Assembly: GCF_003097515.1 (NCBI RefSeq)
Contig: NZ_CP029188.1
Coordinates: 2,978,501 to 3,042,500, forward strand
Source: Streptomyces tirandamycinicus
GTDB taxonomy: Bacteria; Actinomycetota; Actinomycetes; Streptomycetales; Streptomycetaceae
Direction: 5' to 3'
DNA: 64,000 nucleotides
The notes under the pieces are model-generated. The model searched no databases and was not told the origin of the DNA. It saw only the letters and a list, made by a program, of their open reading frames with translations. Shown here piece by piece: positions 7,918-16,073 of this stretch (position 1 is its first letter; each line of letters begins with the position of its first letter). The position numbers and the translations under genes were made by a program.

Positions 7918-9522
7918 GTGCGAAGCAGACGCATAGCCCCTGTTCTGGCCGTCAGCGCCGTCGCGGCCCTCGTCCCCGCGCTCACCCCCGCCACCGCCTC
8001 GGCCGCCGCTGCACCCAAGGCGACCACCGCAGTGGACCCCCTGAAGCAGTACACGCAGCAGAAGCCGCGCTGGAAGCGCTGCGGCGCCAGGACTCCGGCG
8101 GGCTTCCAGTGCGCGACGGTCAAGGTGCCACTCGACTACGCGCGGCCCGGCGGCAAGAAGATCGACATCGCGGTGTCGCGGATGAAGGCGACCGGCACCA
8201 AGGAGCGGCGCGGAGTGCTGCTCCTCAACCCCGGTGGCCCCGGCGGTGAGGGCCTGGACATGCCGCTGTTCCTGGCGAGCGAACTGCCCGCGTCGGTGAA
8301 GAAGCGGTACGACCTGATCGGGTTCGACCCGCGGGGCGTCGGCCGGAGCTCCCCCGTCAGCTGCGGACTGAAGAACAGCGAGCGGAACTGGGAACGGCCG
8401 TACAAGGCGGCGACGTTCGACAAGGACGTGAAGTGGGCCCGCACGGTCGCCGAGAAGTGCCGGGCCAAGGGCGGTGACGCGCTCGTGCAGTTCACCACCC
8501 GCAACACCGCCCGCGACATGGACGTCGTCCGCGCGGTGCTGGGCGAGAAGAAGATCTCCTACCTGGGGTACTCCTACGGCACCTACCTCGGCGCCGTCTA
8601 CACGCAGATGTACCCCAAGCGGACCGACCGGTTCGTGCTGGACAGCGCCGTCGACCCGCAGCGGATCTGGCGGGGCATGATCCAGGTGTGGGCCGAGGGC
8701 GCCGAGCCCGCGTTCACCCGCTGGACCGAGTGGACCGCCAAGCGCCACACCACGTACAAGCTGGGTGACACCCCCGCCAAGGTGCGCACGACCTTCTGGG
8801 ACCTGGTCGCCCGTGCCGACCGCAAGCCCATCGACCTCGACGGCACACCGGTGACCGGCGACGACATCCGCTCCGGGCGGGCGATGTTCTTCGACCCGGT
8901 CAACGCCGCGGAGGCGGTGGCCGAGCTGAAGAAGGCCGCGGCGGGCAGGAAGCCGGCGCCGTCCGGCGGGCGCAGCGCGTCGCCGAGCCCCGTCCCGCCG
9001 TCGTTCGCCCGCGCCGTGCCCTCGGACAACGGCGACGCGAGCTTCTGGGCCGTCGTGTGCGCCGACACCCGCTCCTGGCCGCGCGACCCCGAGCAGTACC
9101 GCCGCGACGCGATCCGCGACAAGGCCAGGTACCCGCTGTACGGCGACTTCGCGTCCAACATCAAGCCGTGCGCGTTCTGGAAGCAGGGGCCCGAGCAGGC
9201 CACCAGGATCGACAACAAGGTCGGCGCGCTCGTCCTGCAGAACGAGTGGGACTCCCAGACTCCGCTGGCCAGCGGTCAGGGACTGCGCCGGGCGATGAAG
9301 GGCTCCCGGATGGTCACCGTCCTCGGCGGCGAGGGCCACGGCATCTACGGCTCCAAGTCCTGCGCCGACAAGACGGCGACCGCCTATCTGACGACGGGCA
9401 AGCTCCCCGCGAAGGACCTGACCTGCCGCAACACGTCAGCACAGCGCAACGACCGGCTGCGGCTTCCGCTGCCGACGCCTCCCGGAATCCCGGGGATGAC
9501 CGGGGCGCACGACCGGTTCTGA
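7918..9522 (+). CDS. Secreted alpha/beta-hydrolase, tripeptidyl aminopeptidase (Tap/SlpD-E) type
   Basis: 534 aa from the GTG at 7918 (AAGGA 11 bases upstream). This start gives a clean signal peptide, RSRRIAPVLAVSAVAAL through TASAAAA. The catalytic Ser is in GYSYGTYLG (about residue 220), the Asp in NEWDSQTPLASG, and the His in GEGHGIYGSKSC. The order LLLNPGGPGGEG (oxyanion HGGP-type loop), then FDPRGVGRSSP, and the C-terminal TAP domain fit secreted Streptomyces tripeptidyl aminopeptidases (peptidase family S33). It probably releases tripeptides or dipeptides outside the cell. Confidence 0.9.
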   Translation: MRSRRIAPVLAVSAVAALVPALTPATASAAAAPKATTAVDPLKQYTQQKPRWKRCGARTPAGFQCATVKVPLDYARPGGKKIDIAVSRMKATGTKERRGVLLLNPGGPGGEGLDMPLFLASELPASVKKRYDLIGFDPRGVGRSSPVSCGLKNSERNWERPYKAATFDKDVKWARTVAEKCRAKGGDALVQFTTRNTARDMDVVRAVLGEKKISYLGYSYGTYLGAVYTQMYPKRTDRFVLDSAVDPQRIWRGMIQVWAEGAEPAFTRWTEWTAKRHTTYKLGDTPAKVRTTFWDLVARADRKPIDLDGTPVTGDDIRSGRAMFFDPVNAAEAVAELKKAAAGRKPAPSGGRSASPSPVPPSFARAVPSDNGDASFWAVVCADTRSWPRDPEQYRRDAIRDKARYPLYGDFASNIKPCAFWKQGPEQATRIDNKVGALVLQNEWDSQTPLASGQGLRRAMKGSRMVTVLGGEGHGIYGSKSCADKTATAYLTTGKLPAKDLTCRNTSAQRNDRLRLPLPTPPGIPGMTGAHDRF

Positions 9523-9738
9523 CGCACGGCTCCGGTACCGGCATCTCCACCGGCACCTGCGCCTGCACCGGCACCGAACTCCTGGGCGGGTGACGTGGGG
9601 CCTTCCGGCACGGGAGGCCCCACGGGCACGTCCGGGCCTTGCGGTACGAGAGGCCCGGACGCGTCCGCGACGCGCCCGATGTCCCCCACGCTCCCCGCGC
9701 TCACCGCGGGGGCGCGTGCCGCCGCCAGCCCAGGAGGA

Positions 9739-9993
9739 CTACCCTGCGCCGCGCGGGGCGGCGGTCGTGGCGACGAACGCGGCCCAGGCGCCCGGGGCGA
9801 CGTCGAGCACGGGGCCGCCGGGCACCTTGGAGTCGCGGACATGAACGGTGTGGGGGCAGGCGGCGACCTCGACGCACTCGCCGCCCTCGTTGCCGCTGTA
9901 GCTGGAGGTACGCCAGTCGTAGGCGACTTCGACGCACTCGCCGCCCTCGTTGTCGCTGTAGCTGCTCTTGAACCAGACCAGGTCGGGGTTCAC
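9739..9993 (-). CDS. DUF397 protein with a duplicated core
   Basis: 84 aa from a GTG at 9993 that overlaps the stop of the XRE gene (GTGA), so the pair is coupled. DUF397 proteins carry one FKSSYSxxxGxxCVEVA motif; here it occurs twice, 20 residues apart (SSYSDNEGGECVEVA and SSYSGNEGGECVEVA). The C-terminus VHVRDSKVPGGPVLDVAPGAWAAFV is the normal DUF397 end. Family knowledge: such small proteins pair with XRE/DUF5753 regulators in Streptomyces development and antibiotic control (WhiJ-like systems). Confidence 0.9.
   Translation of the reverse strand: MNPDLVWFKSSYSDNEGGECVEVAYDWRTSSYSGNEGGECVEVAACPHTVHVRDSKVPGGPVLDVAPGAWAAFVATTAAPRGAG
9863..9964. repeat. 60-bp direct duplication inside the DUF397 gene
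   Basis: Copies at 9863-9904 and 9923-9964 are nearly identical (shared core GACGCACTCGCCGCCCTCGT) with a 60-bp period, so one 20-residue unit has been duplicated in frame. Confidence 0.85.
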
Positions 9994-10817
9994 GGTCTCG
10001 CCGCCATCCTCTCGATCAGTGCCACGGACTCCCAGGGGGTGAGGGCCTGGGCCCGCAAGGCACCGAAGCGGTCGATCAGCCGGTTCGCCTCCTCGGGCCT
10101 GGAGAACAAGGTAGCCCCGCCCTGACCCTCGGCATACCCCAGATTCCGCCCTTCCCGGGTGCTCAGTAGTTTCAGTGGCCCACTGAGCCCGGCGTGCACC
10201 GCCCGCTCCGTCGGCATCACCTGCACCGTCAGATGGTTCCTGGTCCGCACCGACTCCAGCACATGGGCCAACTGCTCCTTGAGCACCGCCGTGCCGCCGA
10301 TCGGCCGGTGCAGCACCGACTCCTCGATGACATAGGAGACGATCGGTCTCGGCCTGCGGTCGAGCACGTCCCGCCGTTCCAGCCGCGCCTCGACATGCCG
10401 GTCGATCTCCTCCGGCTCGTACATCGGCACCCGCACCTCGTACAGCGCCCGCACATAGGCCGGTGTCTGGAGCAACCCGGGGACCAGCATGGTCTCGTAG
10501 GCGCTGATGCTGGCCGCTTCGGCCTCGGTGCGCTTCCAGTTGAGGAACTTCGGCGAGTACTTCTCCTCCTCCATCATCGCCACGCACGACGCCAGCACCC
10601 CCTTCGCGCCGAGTGCCGCGTCCGCCTCCACCAGGAACGCCGTCGTCGGGATCCGCTCGGCCCGCTCGTACGCGCCCACCAGCGACTCCGACATCAGCAG
10701 CCGTTCCGCCAGGTCCCGCTGCGTCAGGTCCGCCAGACCCCGGAACAGCTTGACCAGTTCGCCCACGTGCCTACGCGCGGGCGAAGGCTCCCTGCCCGAT
10801 CCCACAGCTCCCACCGC
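9990..10817 (-). CDS. XRE family regulator with DUF5753 effector domain
   Basis: 275 aa from the GTG at 10817 (AAGGG 10 bases upstream). A longer frame opens at 10877 but its extra residues are Gly/Arg-rich. The HTH lies at about residues 15-60 (LVKLFRGLADLTQRDLAERLLMSESLVGAYERAERIP). The rest is DUF5753 (YETMLVPGLLQTPAYVRAL, then HLTVQVMP and GRNLGYAEGQ). It is coupled to the DUF397 gene by GTGA. A palindrome at 10831-10849 just upstream may be its operator. Family knowledge: developmental or antibiotic regulation by XRE/DUF397 pairs. Confidence 0.9.
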   Translation of the reverse strand, partial: AVGAVGSGREPSPARRHVGELVKLFRGLADLTQRDLAERLLMSESLVGAYERAERIPTTAFLVEADAALGAKGVLASCVAMMEEEKYSPKFLNWKRTEAEAASISAYETMLVPGLLQTPAYVRALYEVRVPMYEPEEIDRHVEARLERRDVLDRRPRPIVSYVIEESVLHRPIGGTAVLKEQLAHVLESVRTRNHLTVQVMPTERAVHAGLSGPLKLLSTREGRNLGYAEGQGGATLFSRPEEANRLIDRFGALRAQALTPWESVALIERMAARP

Positions 10818-10830
10818 CCCACCGCCCTTC

Positions 10831-10849
10831 CCACATCGGCCCGATGTGG
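10831..10849. promoter_or_regulatory. Palindrome between divergent XRE and 10898 genes
   Basis: CCACATCG (10831-10838) and CGATGTGG (10842-10849) around GCC. It is centred between the XRE start (10817) and the divergent ATG at 10898, a natural place for an autoregulatory site. Confidence 0.55.
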
Positions 10850-10897
10850 ACCGTGTCCCTCTGGTCACGCTACGCAACCGGGGCGATCCTCGGGGGC

Positions 10898-11308
10898 ATG
10901 ACCAGCGAGAAACTCCCCGATTGGGTTCCGGCGTCCGGGGTGCGACTGCGCCTCGCGGGGGTCCACTTCGACGCCGTACGCGTCCGCGGGGTCCGCGGCG
11001 AGGCGGTGCTGCACCACCTCGTCCGGGCCACCGGTGGGCATCCCGGCCCCGTCGTAGGGGAGTTGTGGCGCGGGCGGTGGACGTACTTCCTCGTCCCGCC
11101 CGGCAGCAGCAAGGAGCACCCCTGGCCGCCCGGTGCCGCCTGCTTCGGCCCGTGCGCCCGGGACCAGTACGTCGGCATCCCGGCCGCCGACGGCAACACC
11201 TACCCGCTGTCGTGGCGTGCGGGGCCGCCGGGCGTCGGCGAGTTCGTGGACCCGGCTCTGCTGTTCGCGGTGGTCACCGCCCAGTTGTGCCTGCCGCCGG
11301 ACGGCTGA
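10898..11308 (+). CDS. Conserved-looking hypothetical protein
   Basis: 136 aa from the ATG at 10898 (MTSEKLPDWVPASG); an in-frame ATG at 10844 lies inside the palindrome and is less likely. It is soluble, with a compact mix of beta-type stretches (GVRLRLAGVHFDAVRVRGV; RWTYFLVPPGSS) and two Cys (CFGPC). I do not recognise the family. Its divergent position next to the XRE/DUF397 pair suggests it belongs to that regulatory locus. It ends before a bidirectional terminator. Confidence 0.65.
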   Translation: MTSEKLPDWVPASGVRLRLAGVHFDAVRVRGVRGEAVLHHLVRATGGHPGPVVGELWRGRWTYFLVPPGSSKEHPWPPGAACFGPCARDQYVGIPAADGNTYPLSWRAGPPGVGEFVDPALLFAVVTAQLCLPPDG

Positions 11309-11321
11309 GCCGGGGGATCAC

Positions 11322-11377
11322 GGCGCATGACGAGGGGGTGAGCGGGGATCGCGCTCCCCGCCCTCGTCATGCGCCGG
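11322..11377. terminator. Bidirectional terminator between convergent genes
   Basis: A 16-bp perfect stem (CGGCGCATGACGAGGG at 11322-11337 with its complement at 11362-11377). It separates the gene ending at 11308 from the DUF35 gene, whose stop codon (11367) is inside the stem. Confidence 0.8.
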
Positions 11378-11921
11378 GCGGCCGGGCCGGACGGTCTGCC
11401 TCCGGCACCGGCCGGAACACCGGGACCACCACTCCCCCGCCCTCCTCCCGGAAGGCCACCTCCAGTTCCATCCCGATCCGCAGGTCCTCCTCCGCGCACT
11501 CGACGATCTCGGTCATCATCCGCGGGCCCTCAGCGAGATCGACCACGGCGGCGGCGTAGGGGGTGCGGGCGCCGAAGGGCGGGAGGTCGTTGCGGTGGAC
11601 GACGGACCAGGTGTAGAGGGTCGCCCGGCCGCTCGCCCGCTCCCAGCGGACCTCCTCGCTCCAGCAGTGCGGGCAGAACTCGCGCGGGTAGTGGTGGGCC
11701 CGTCGGCACGCGGCGCAGCGGCGGATCAGCAGACGGCCCTCGGCGGCGGCGTCCCACCAGGGGCGGGTGAAGTCGTCGATGTCGGGGGTCGCGGCGGTCC
11801 GGCCCGCGGGGGACGCGGCCCGGCCGGGGGTGGCGCCCGTCCCGCCGGATGCGACGCCCATCCGGCCGGATGCGGCGCCCGTCCGGCCGGTGCTCCCGCC
11901 GCCGTCCCCCCGCCCGCTCAC
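11367..11921 (-). CDS. DUF35 Zn-ribbon/OB-fold acyl-CoA-associated protein
   Basis: 184 aa from a GTG at 11921 overlapping the DoxX stop (GTGA). Residues about 1-45 are low-complexity Gly/Ala/Thr repeats. The conserved part then begins (DDFTRPWWDAAAEGRLLIRRC), with a rubredoxin-like zinc ribbon CAAC-x11-CPHC and an OB fold (RATLYTWSVVHRNDLPPF; GPRMMTEIVEC). DUF35 proteins partner thiolase-fold enzymes, for example ChsH2 with Ltp2 in steroid side-chain cleavage. The Ltp2-like protein at 3559 carries the same operator type, making it the likely partner (inference). Confidence 0.9.
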   Translation of the reverse strand: MSGRGDGGGSTGRTGAASGRMGVASGGTGATPGRAASPAGRTAATPDIDDFTRPWWDAAAEGRLLIRRCAACRRAHHYPREFCPHCWSEEVRWERASGRATLYTWSVVHRNDLPPFGARTPYAAAVVDLAEGPRMMTEIVECAEEDLRIGMELEVAFREEGGGVVVPVFRPVPEADRPARPPGA

Positions 11922-12370
11922 CGGAAGAGCCCCAGCGCGCTGTCCAGGGACCAGGTCTGCCAGGACACGGCGAACAGGGCGACCAGCGAGATCAGGGCCA
12001 TCATCGCGTTCTGGCCCTGCTCGGCCCAGTCGTGGATCATCAGGACCAGGTAGAGCAGGTTGAGGACGAGGCCGCCGACGAGCGCGACCGGCGTGAGGAA
12101 TCCGGTGACCAGGCCCAGCCCGAGGGCGAGTTCCGCGTAGACGACGACATACGCCATCACCCTGGGGCGCGGGGCCACGACCCGGTCGAAGCCGGACCTG
12201 ACCGCCGTCCAGCGGTGCTTCGCGGCGACGTCGGCGGCCCAGGCGATGCCGGTGCCGCGTTCGAACCAGCCCTTCCTGTCCTTGTGGCGCCAGCTCTCCA
12301 GCCACCACAGTCCGAGTCCGATACGGAGGACGGCGAGCCACTCGGCGCCGGTGAGCCAGAAGGTCTGCAT
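11918..12370 (-). CDS. DoxX family membrane protein
   Basis: 150 aa from the ATG at 12370 (GGGAGGGG about 10 bases upstream; a TTG at 12388 is possible). Four hydrophobic helices, with the DoxX pattern (EWLAVLRIGLGLWWLESW; AELALGLGLVTGFLTPVALVGGLVLNLLYL; DWAEQGQNAMMALISLVALF). DoxX proteins are membrane subunits linked to quinone or redox chemistry. It is the first gene of a two-gene operon with the DUF35 protein, 24 bp downstream of the operator at 12395. Confidence 0.85.
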   Translation of the reverse strand: MQTFWLTGAEWLAVLRIGLGLWWLESWRHKDRKGWFERGTGIAWAADVAAKHRWTAVRSGFDRVVAPRPRVMAYVVVYAELALGLGLVTGFLTPVALVGGLVLNLLYLVLMIHDWAEQGQNAMMALISLVALFAVSWQTWSLDSALGLFR

Positions 12371-12394
12371 GCCCGGTACCCCTCCCAACCAATT

Positions 12395-12409
12395 CTGACG
12401 GTACGTCAG
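12395..12409. promoter_or_regulatory. CTGACGNNNCGTCAG operator (DoxX-DUF35, and FMO side)
   Basis: CTGACGGTACGTCAG, a perfect match to the consensus. It lies 24 bp before the DoxX start and 81 bp before the divergent FMO start, so it may control both. Confidence 0.85.
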
Positions 12410-12490
12410 TTCACCGGAAGCGGGCCCGCGCGCGCAAGAGGTTGCCGGCCGTGACCGTTTCGCAACCGCGTGCCACTACAGTCAGCATTC

Positions 12491-13639
12491 ATGCCCGACC
12501 TCAGAGACCTCGACCGCACGAACGACCGCCCGGTGTACGTCATCGGCGCCGGACCAGGCGGCCTCGCCGTCGCCGCCGCCCTCCGGGAACGGGGCGTACG
12601 GGCGGTGGTCCTGGAGAAGTCCGATTCCGTCGGCGCCTCCTGGCGCGGGCACTACGACCGGCTGCACCTGCACACCACCCGCCGGCTGTCCGGACTCCCG
12701 GGGCTGCCCATACCGCGCAGGTTCGGCAGGTGGGTCGCCCGCGACGACGTGGTCAGGTACCTGGAGAAGTACGCCGAGTTCCACGAGCTGGAGCTGGTGA
12801 CGGGCGTGGAGGTGTCCAGGATCGAGCCCGACGGCTCCGACTGGGTGCTCCACGCGACCGGCGGCCGCCGGCTGACCGGGCGGGCCGTCGTCGTGGCCAC
12901 CGGCTTCAACCACACCCCCCGTATGCCGGACTGGCCCGGGCGCGACGCGTTCGCGGGCGAGCTGCTGCACGCCTCCGCGTACCGCAACCCCGCGCCGTAC
13001 GAGGGCAGGGACGTGCTGGTGGTCGGGGTCGGCAACACCGGCGCGGAGATAGCGGCGGACCTGGCCGGGGCGGGAGCCGCGCGGGTGCGCCTGGCCGTGC
13101 GGACCGCCCCGCACATCGTCCGCCGCTCGACCGCGGGCTGGCCCGCGCAGCGCACGGGGATACTCGTCCGGCGGCTGCCCGTGCGGCTGGTGGACGCCGC
13201 CGGCCGGCTGCTGGCCCGGATCGCCGTGCCCGATCTGTCGGCCCGGGGGCTGCCGCGCCCCGACGCGGGCCTCTACACACGGGTCCGGCAGGGCGCCATC
13301 CCCGTCCAGGACGTGGGCCTGATCGACGCGGTCCGCACGGGGAGGGTGGAGCCGGTCGCCGCCGTCGAGTCGTTCGACGACGCCAAGGTGGTCCTGGCGG
13401 ACGGCTCCCGCATATCCCCGGACACGGTCATCGCGGCCACCGGCTACCACCGGGCGTTGGAGCCGCTCGTGGGGCATCTCGGCGTGCTGGACGAACGCGG
13501 CCGGCCGGTCGTGCACGGCGGACGGACCCCGCGCGAGACCCCGGGCCTGTACTTCACCGGCTTCACGAACCCGATCAGCGGGATGCTCCGCGAAATCGCC
13601 CTGGACGCACGGAAGATAGCCAAAGCACTGTCGAAGTGA
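12491..13639 (+). CDS. Flavin-containing monooxygenase (FMO/BVMO-like)
   Basis: 382 aa. It has an FAD-binding GAGPGGLAVAAAL (residues about 12-24), LHLHTTRRLSGLPG after the first domain, an NADPH-binding GVGNTGAEIAADL (about residue 180), and a late ATGYHRALEPL motif. This is the bacterial FMO/YUCCA-type layout. The ATG at 12491 has no RBS and follows TACAGT by a few bases, so the mRNA may be leaderless. It is divergent from DoxX-DUF35 across an operator. Hydroxylation or Baeyer-Villiger oxidation in the same catabolic pathway is inference. Confidence 0.9.
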   Translation: MPDLRDLDRTNDRPVYVIGAGPGGLAVAAALRERGVRAVVLEKSDSVGASWRGHYDRLHLHTTRRLSGLPGLPIPRRFGRWVARDDVVRYLEKYAEFHELELVTGVEVSRIEPDGSDWVLHATGGRRLTGRAVVVATGFNHTPRMPDWPGRDAFAGELLHASAYRNPAPYEGRDVLVVGVGNTGAEIAADLAGAGAARVRLAVRTAPHIVRRSTAGWPAQRTGILVRRLPVRLVDAAGRLLARIAVPDLSARGLPRPDAGLYTRVRQGAIPVQDVGLIDAVRTGRVEPVAAVESFDDAKVVLADGSRISPDTVIAATGYHRALEPLVGHLGVLDERGRPVVHGGRTPRETPGLYFTGFTNPISGMLREIALDARKIAKALSK

Positions 13640-13671
13640 CACCGGCGCGACTGCGCCGGGAGGGCGCCCGC

Positions 13672-13797
13672 AGCCGACCCTCGCAGCCGCGCCGGGCAGG
13701 CAACCCCGCACGCCGGTGCGTGCAGCCGAGCCGGGCAGGCGGCCGGGCGCGCCGGTGCGTGCAGCCGAGCCGGGCAGGCGGCCGGGCGCGCCTGCCG
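13672..13797. repeat. 39-bp tandem repeat downstream of the FMO gene
   Basis: Two nearly perfect 39-bp units (13710-13748 and 13749-13787, core GGTGCGTGCAGCCGAGCC) plus a degenerate upstream copy, between convergent genes. Confidence 0.85.
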
Positions 13798-13802
13798 GGG
13801 TG

Positions 13803-14414
13803 TCAGGCGATCGCCGGCACGCTCGCGTTGAGTTCGAACCATGTCGTCTTGCCGGTGGCGGTGCGGCAGCTGCCCCAGGCGTCGGCGAGCGCGTCGAGGA
13901 GTCCGACGCCCCGGCCCCCCTCGGCCCAGCAGTCGGCCGAACCGCCCGCCGGGCCGTTGCTGGTGGTGTCCTCCACCTCGCAGCACAGGCGGCCGTCGCG
14001 AACCCGCAGGTTGAGCCGCAGGGGGCCGCGGGTGTGGCGCACGGAGTTGGTGACCAGCTCGCTGACCAGGAGTTCGACGGTCTCCTCCAGATCGGGCAAC
14101 CCCCGCAGCCCCCAGGCGTCGAGCTGCGCGACCGCCAGGTGCCGTGCCCGGCGGACCGAGGCCGGCTCGCGCCGCAGGGGCCAGGAGGCCTCCCGGTCGG
14201 TGGCCCGGGCGCGAGGGAAGTCCAGTGGCCGCAGGGGCTGCGTCATACGGGACCAGAGCACCGCCTGACGGGCACGGAAGGACAGGGAGAGATCCGGTGG
14301 TTCGCCGTCGCAGGCCGCAACCCGCCTCGACCACCACGCGCTTCGACGACGGCACAGCCGGGCGCGGAGCCCCGTAGGGGATGACACGAGGCAGCCGATG
14401 GCGCGAGCAACCAT
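13803..14414 (-). CDS. HATPase_c ATP-binding protein (anti-sigma/RsbW-like)
   Basis: 203 aa from the ATG at 14414 (AAGGA 9 bases upstream). The Bergerat ATPase fold is clear: N-box LLVSELVTNSVRHT, G1-type box EGGRGVGLLDALADAWGS, and a C-terminal TTWFELN strand. About 60 basic residues precede the domain. Family knowledge: Streptomyces have dozens of such single-domain kinases that phosphorylate STAS antagonists or hold sigma factors. No partner gene is adjacent. Confidence 0.85.
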   Translation of the reverse strand: MVARAIGCLVSSPTGLRARLCRRRSAWWSRRVAACDGEPPDLSLSFRARQAVLWSRMTQPLRPLDFPRARATDREASWPLRREPASVRRARHLAVAQLDAWGLRGLPDLEETVELLVSELVTNSVRHTRGPLRLNLRVRDGRLCCEVEDTTSNGPAGGSADCWAEGGRGVGLLDALADAWGSCRTATGKTTWFELNASVPAIA

Positions 14415-14464
14415 GGGGACCAGTCCTTTCCTGACGGCCGACCGCACTCGATGCGGCGGGGAAG

Positions 14465-14497
<33 letters not shown>

Positions 14498-14560
14498 AAA
14501 GCGTGGGGACGGGGAAATCGAGCGGGGGAGCGCGCTACGCGGCCGCGCTGCTCAGACAAC

Positions 14561-14576
14561 TGTAGTGCGCACTACA
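14561..14576. promoter_or_regulatory. Perfect 16-bp palindrome, probable autoregulatory TetR operator
   Basis: TGTAGTGCGCACTACA, 77 bp upstream of the TetR start at 14654, in an AT-richer promoter patch. Different from the CTGACGNNNCGTCAG sites. Confidence 0.7.
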
Positions 14577-14653
14577 TTAAAGTGGGGGCAAAATAGGAAT
14601 TCCGGACATGCGGCCCCCTCGGTGACCGCGCGCCCGCGAGCCGAGGAGCCCCG

Positions 14654-15253
14654 ATGCCGCGCCCGCCCGATCTGGCCAAACGCCGTGAACTGCTCGAGCG
14701 GATCTACGACTACGTCGTCCGCAACGGTCTCTCCGGGCTATCCCTCCGCCCCCTCGCCGAGGAGCTGGGGACGAGCGACCGCATGCTGCTCTACTACTTC
14801 GGCACCAAGGAGCGGCTGATCGCGGAAGTCCTCGCGATGGACGACCGGCGCCCCATGCCGCGCGTCCGCGACCGGCTGAAGACCGCGGGGCCACCGGAGG
14901 ACGCCGCCGGCATGCGGCGCCTGATGGAGGAGGTGTGGCAGCTCTTCACCGACCCCGACCTCCGGGCGTCCTTCCCGCTGCACCTCGAGGTGATGTCCGA
15001 CAGCCTGCTCCACCCCGAACGGTACGGGCCGGTCCTGAAGGACATCGTCGCCCAGTGGACGGACCTGCTCACTTCCGCCCTCCTGGGCACCGGCGTACCG
15101 GAAGACCGCGCGCGGAGCCACGCCACCCTGCTGGTCGGCGCCATCTTCGGCCTGCTGCTGGCTCCGCTCACCAACGGCCGCTGGGACGACGCCACGGCGG
15201 CCTACCACGATCTCCTCGACTGCCTCGAACCGGCCTGGCGCGCCGCTCGCTGA
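14654..15253 (+). CDS. TetR family transcriptional regulator
   Basis: 199 aa. HTH at residues about 15-60 (LLERIYDYVVRNGLSGLSLRPLAEELGTSDRMLLYYFGTKERLI) and a helical C-terminal effector domain. The palindrome at 14561-14576 is the likely autoregulatory site. The divergent neighbour is the HATPase gene; the next gene downstream is the TatB paralogue. Ligand and further targets are not visible. Confidence 0.9.
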   Translation: MPRPPDLAKRRELLERIYDYVVRNGLSGLSLRPLAEELGTSDRMLLYYFGTKERLIAEVLAMDDRRPMPRVRDRLKTAGPPEDAAGMRRLMEEVWQLFTDPDLRASFPLHLEVMSDSLLHPERYGPVLKDIVAQWTDLLTSALLGTGVPEDRARSHATLLVGAIFGLLLAPLTNGRWDDATAAYHDLLDCLEPAWRAAR

Positions 15254-15352
15254 CACCCGACGGCGCCCCGACAGCCCCCGACGGCGCCCGGCGGCCCCCT
15301 GCGGCGCCCGGCGATGCCCGGCGATGCCCGATGACATCGTGTGTGATTTCAT

Positions 15353-15375
15353 CGATTGCGCAATACTGCACGTAT
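15353..15375 (+). promoter_or_regulatory. CGATTGCGCAATA element upstream of the TatB paralogue
   Basis: CGATTGCGCAATACTGCA contains the 10-bp perfect palindrome ATTGCGCAAT (15355-15364). Its 13-bp core ends 66 bp before the start at 15432. A matching element lies upstream of the TatA paralogue. Confidence 0.55.
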
Positions 15376-15431
15376 TGAGCCTGTCGGCGTCGAGGATGCC
15401 GAGGGCACCGTCCGGACGTGAGGGGTGACGG

Positions 15432-15926
15432 ATGTTCGCCGATGTGAGTCCGCTGAAGCTGATCGTTCTGGCCGCCCTCGGCTTCCTCCTGTTCGGCCCC
15501 GAGAAGCTGCCGGGAGCCGTCCGGAACGGGCTGGCCCTCCTCCGCGCGGTACGGGAGTTCTCCGGCAGCACGCAGGAGCGGATCCGGTCCGAGTGGGGAC
15601 CGGAGTTCGCGGACTTCGAGTTCCGGGACATGGACCCGAGGACGCTGCTGCGCCGGCACCTGCAGTCCGGCGACCCCCTCGGGCTCGACGAGATCCGTAC
15701 CGCTCTCGACCCGAGGACGGACATGGCACATGCCGCAGCCGCGACACGCGAGGCGGCGGGCGGCGCCGCGGCCCGGCCTGCGGCACACGACCACCCGCTG
15801 GGGAGGGACCGCCCGGCGGGGTCCTTGGCGAGGGACCGCCCGGCCGGGCCCCCGGTGAGGGACCGGGCAGCCGGGGCGCCCGCGTCACCGCCACAGCCAT
15901 CGCCGTTCGACCCCGAAGCCACCTGA
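15432..15926 (+). CDS. TatB-like Sec-independent translocase subunit (paralogue)
   Basis: 164 aa. An N-terminal transmembrane helix (SPLKLIVLAALGFLLF) is followed by the TatA/B hinge FGPEKLP, an amphipathic helix, and EFADFEFRDMDPRTLLRRHL, which matches Streptomyces TatB. The C-terminal tail is Pro/Ala/Arg-rich with repeated RDRPAG units. The main tat genes are not in this window, so it looks like an accessory paralogue. It forms a convergent pair with a TatA paralogue at 16074, and both share an upstream element. Confidence 0.85.
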   Translation: MFADVSPLKLIVLAALGFLLFGPEKLPGAVRNGLALLRAVREFSGSTQERIRSEWGPEFADFEFRDMDPRTLLRRHLQSGDPLGLDEIRTALDPRTDMAHAAAATREAAGGAAARPAAHDHPLGRDRPAGSLARDRPAGPPVRDRAAGAPASPPQPSPFDPEAT

Positions 15927-16073
15927 CCTTCGGCGCCGGCCGACCCGGACGCGCCGGACCGGACGCCGCGGGCCCGGACGACGCGGGCCCGGACGCGCGG
16001 GCCCGGACCGCCGCCGGACCGGGCCGCCACCCGCGCCCGCCCTGCGGAGCTCGGCGTACGCACCGCGCACGGC

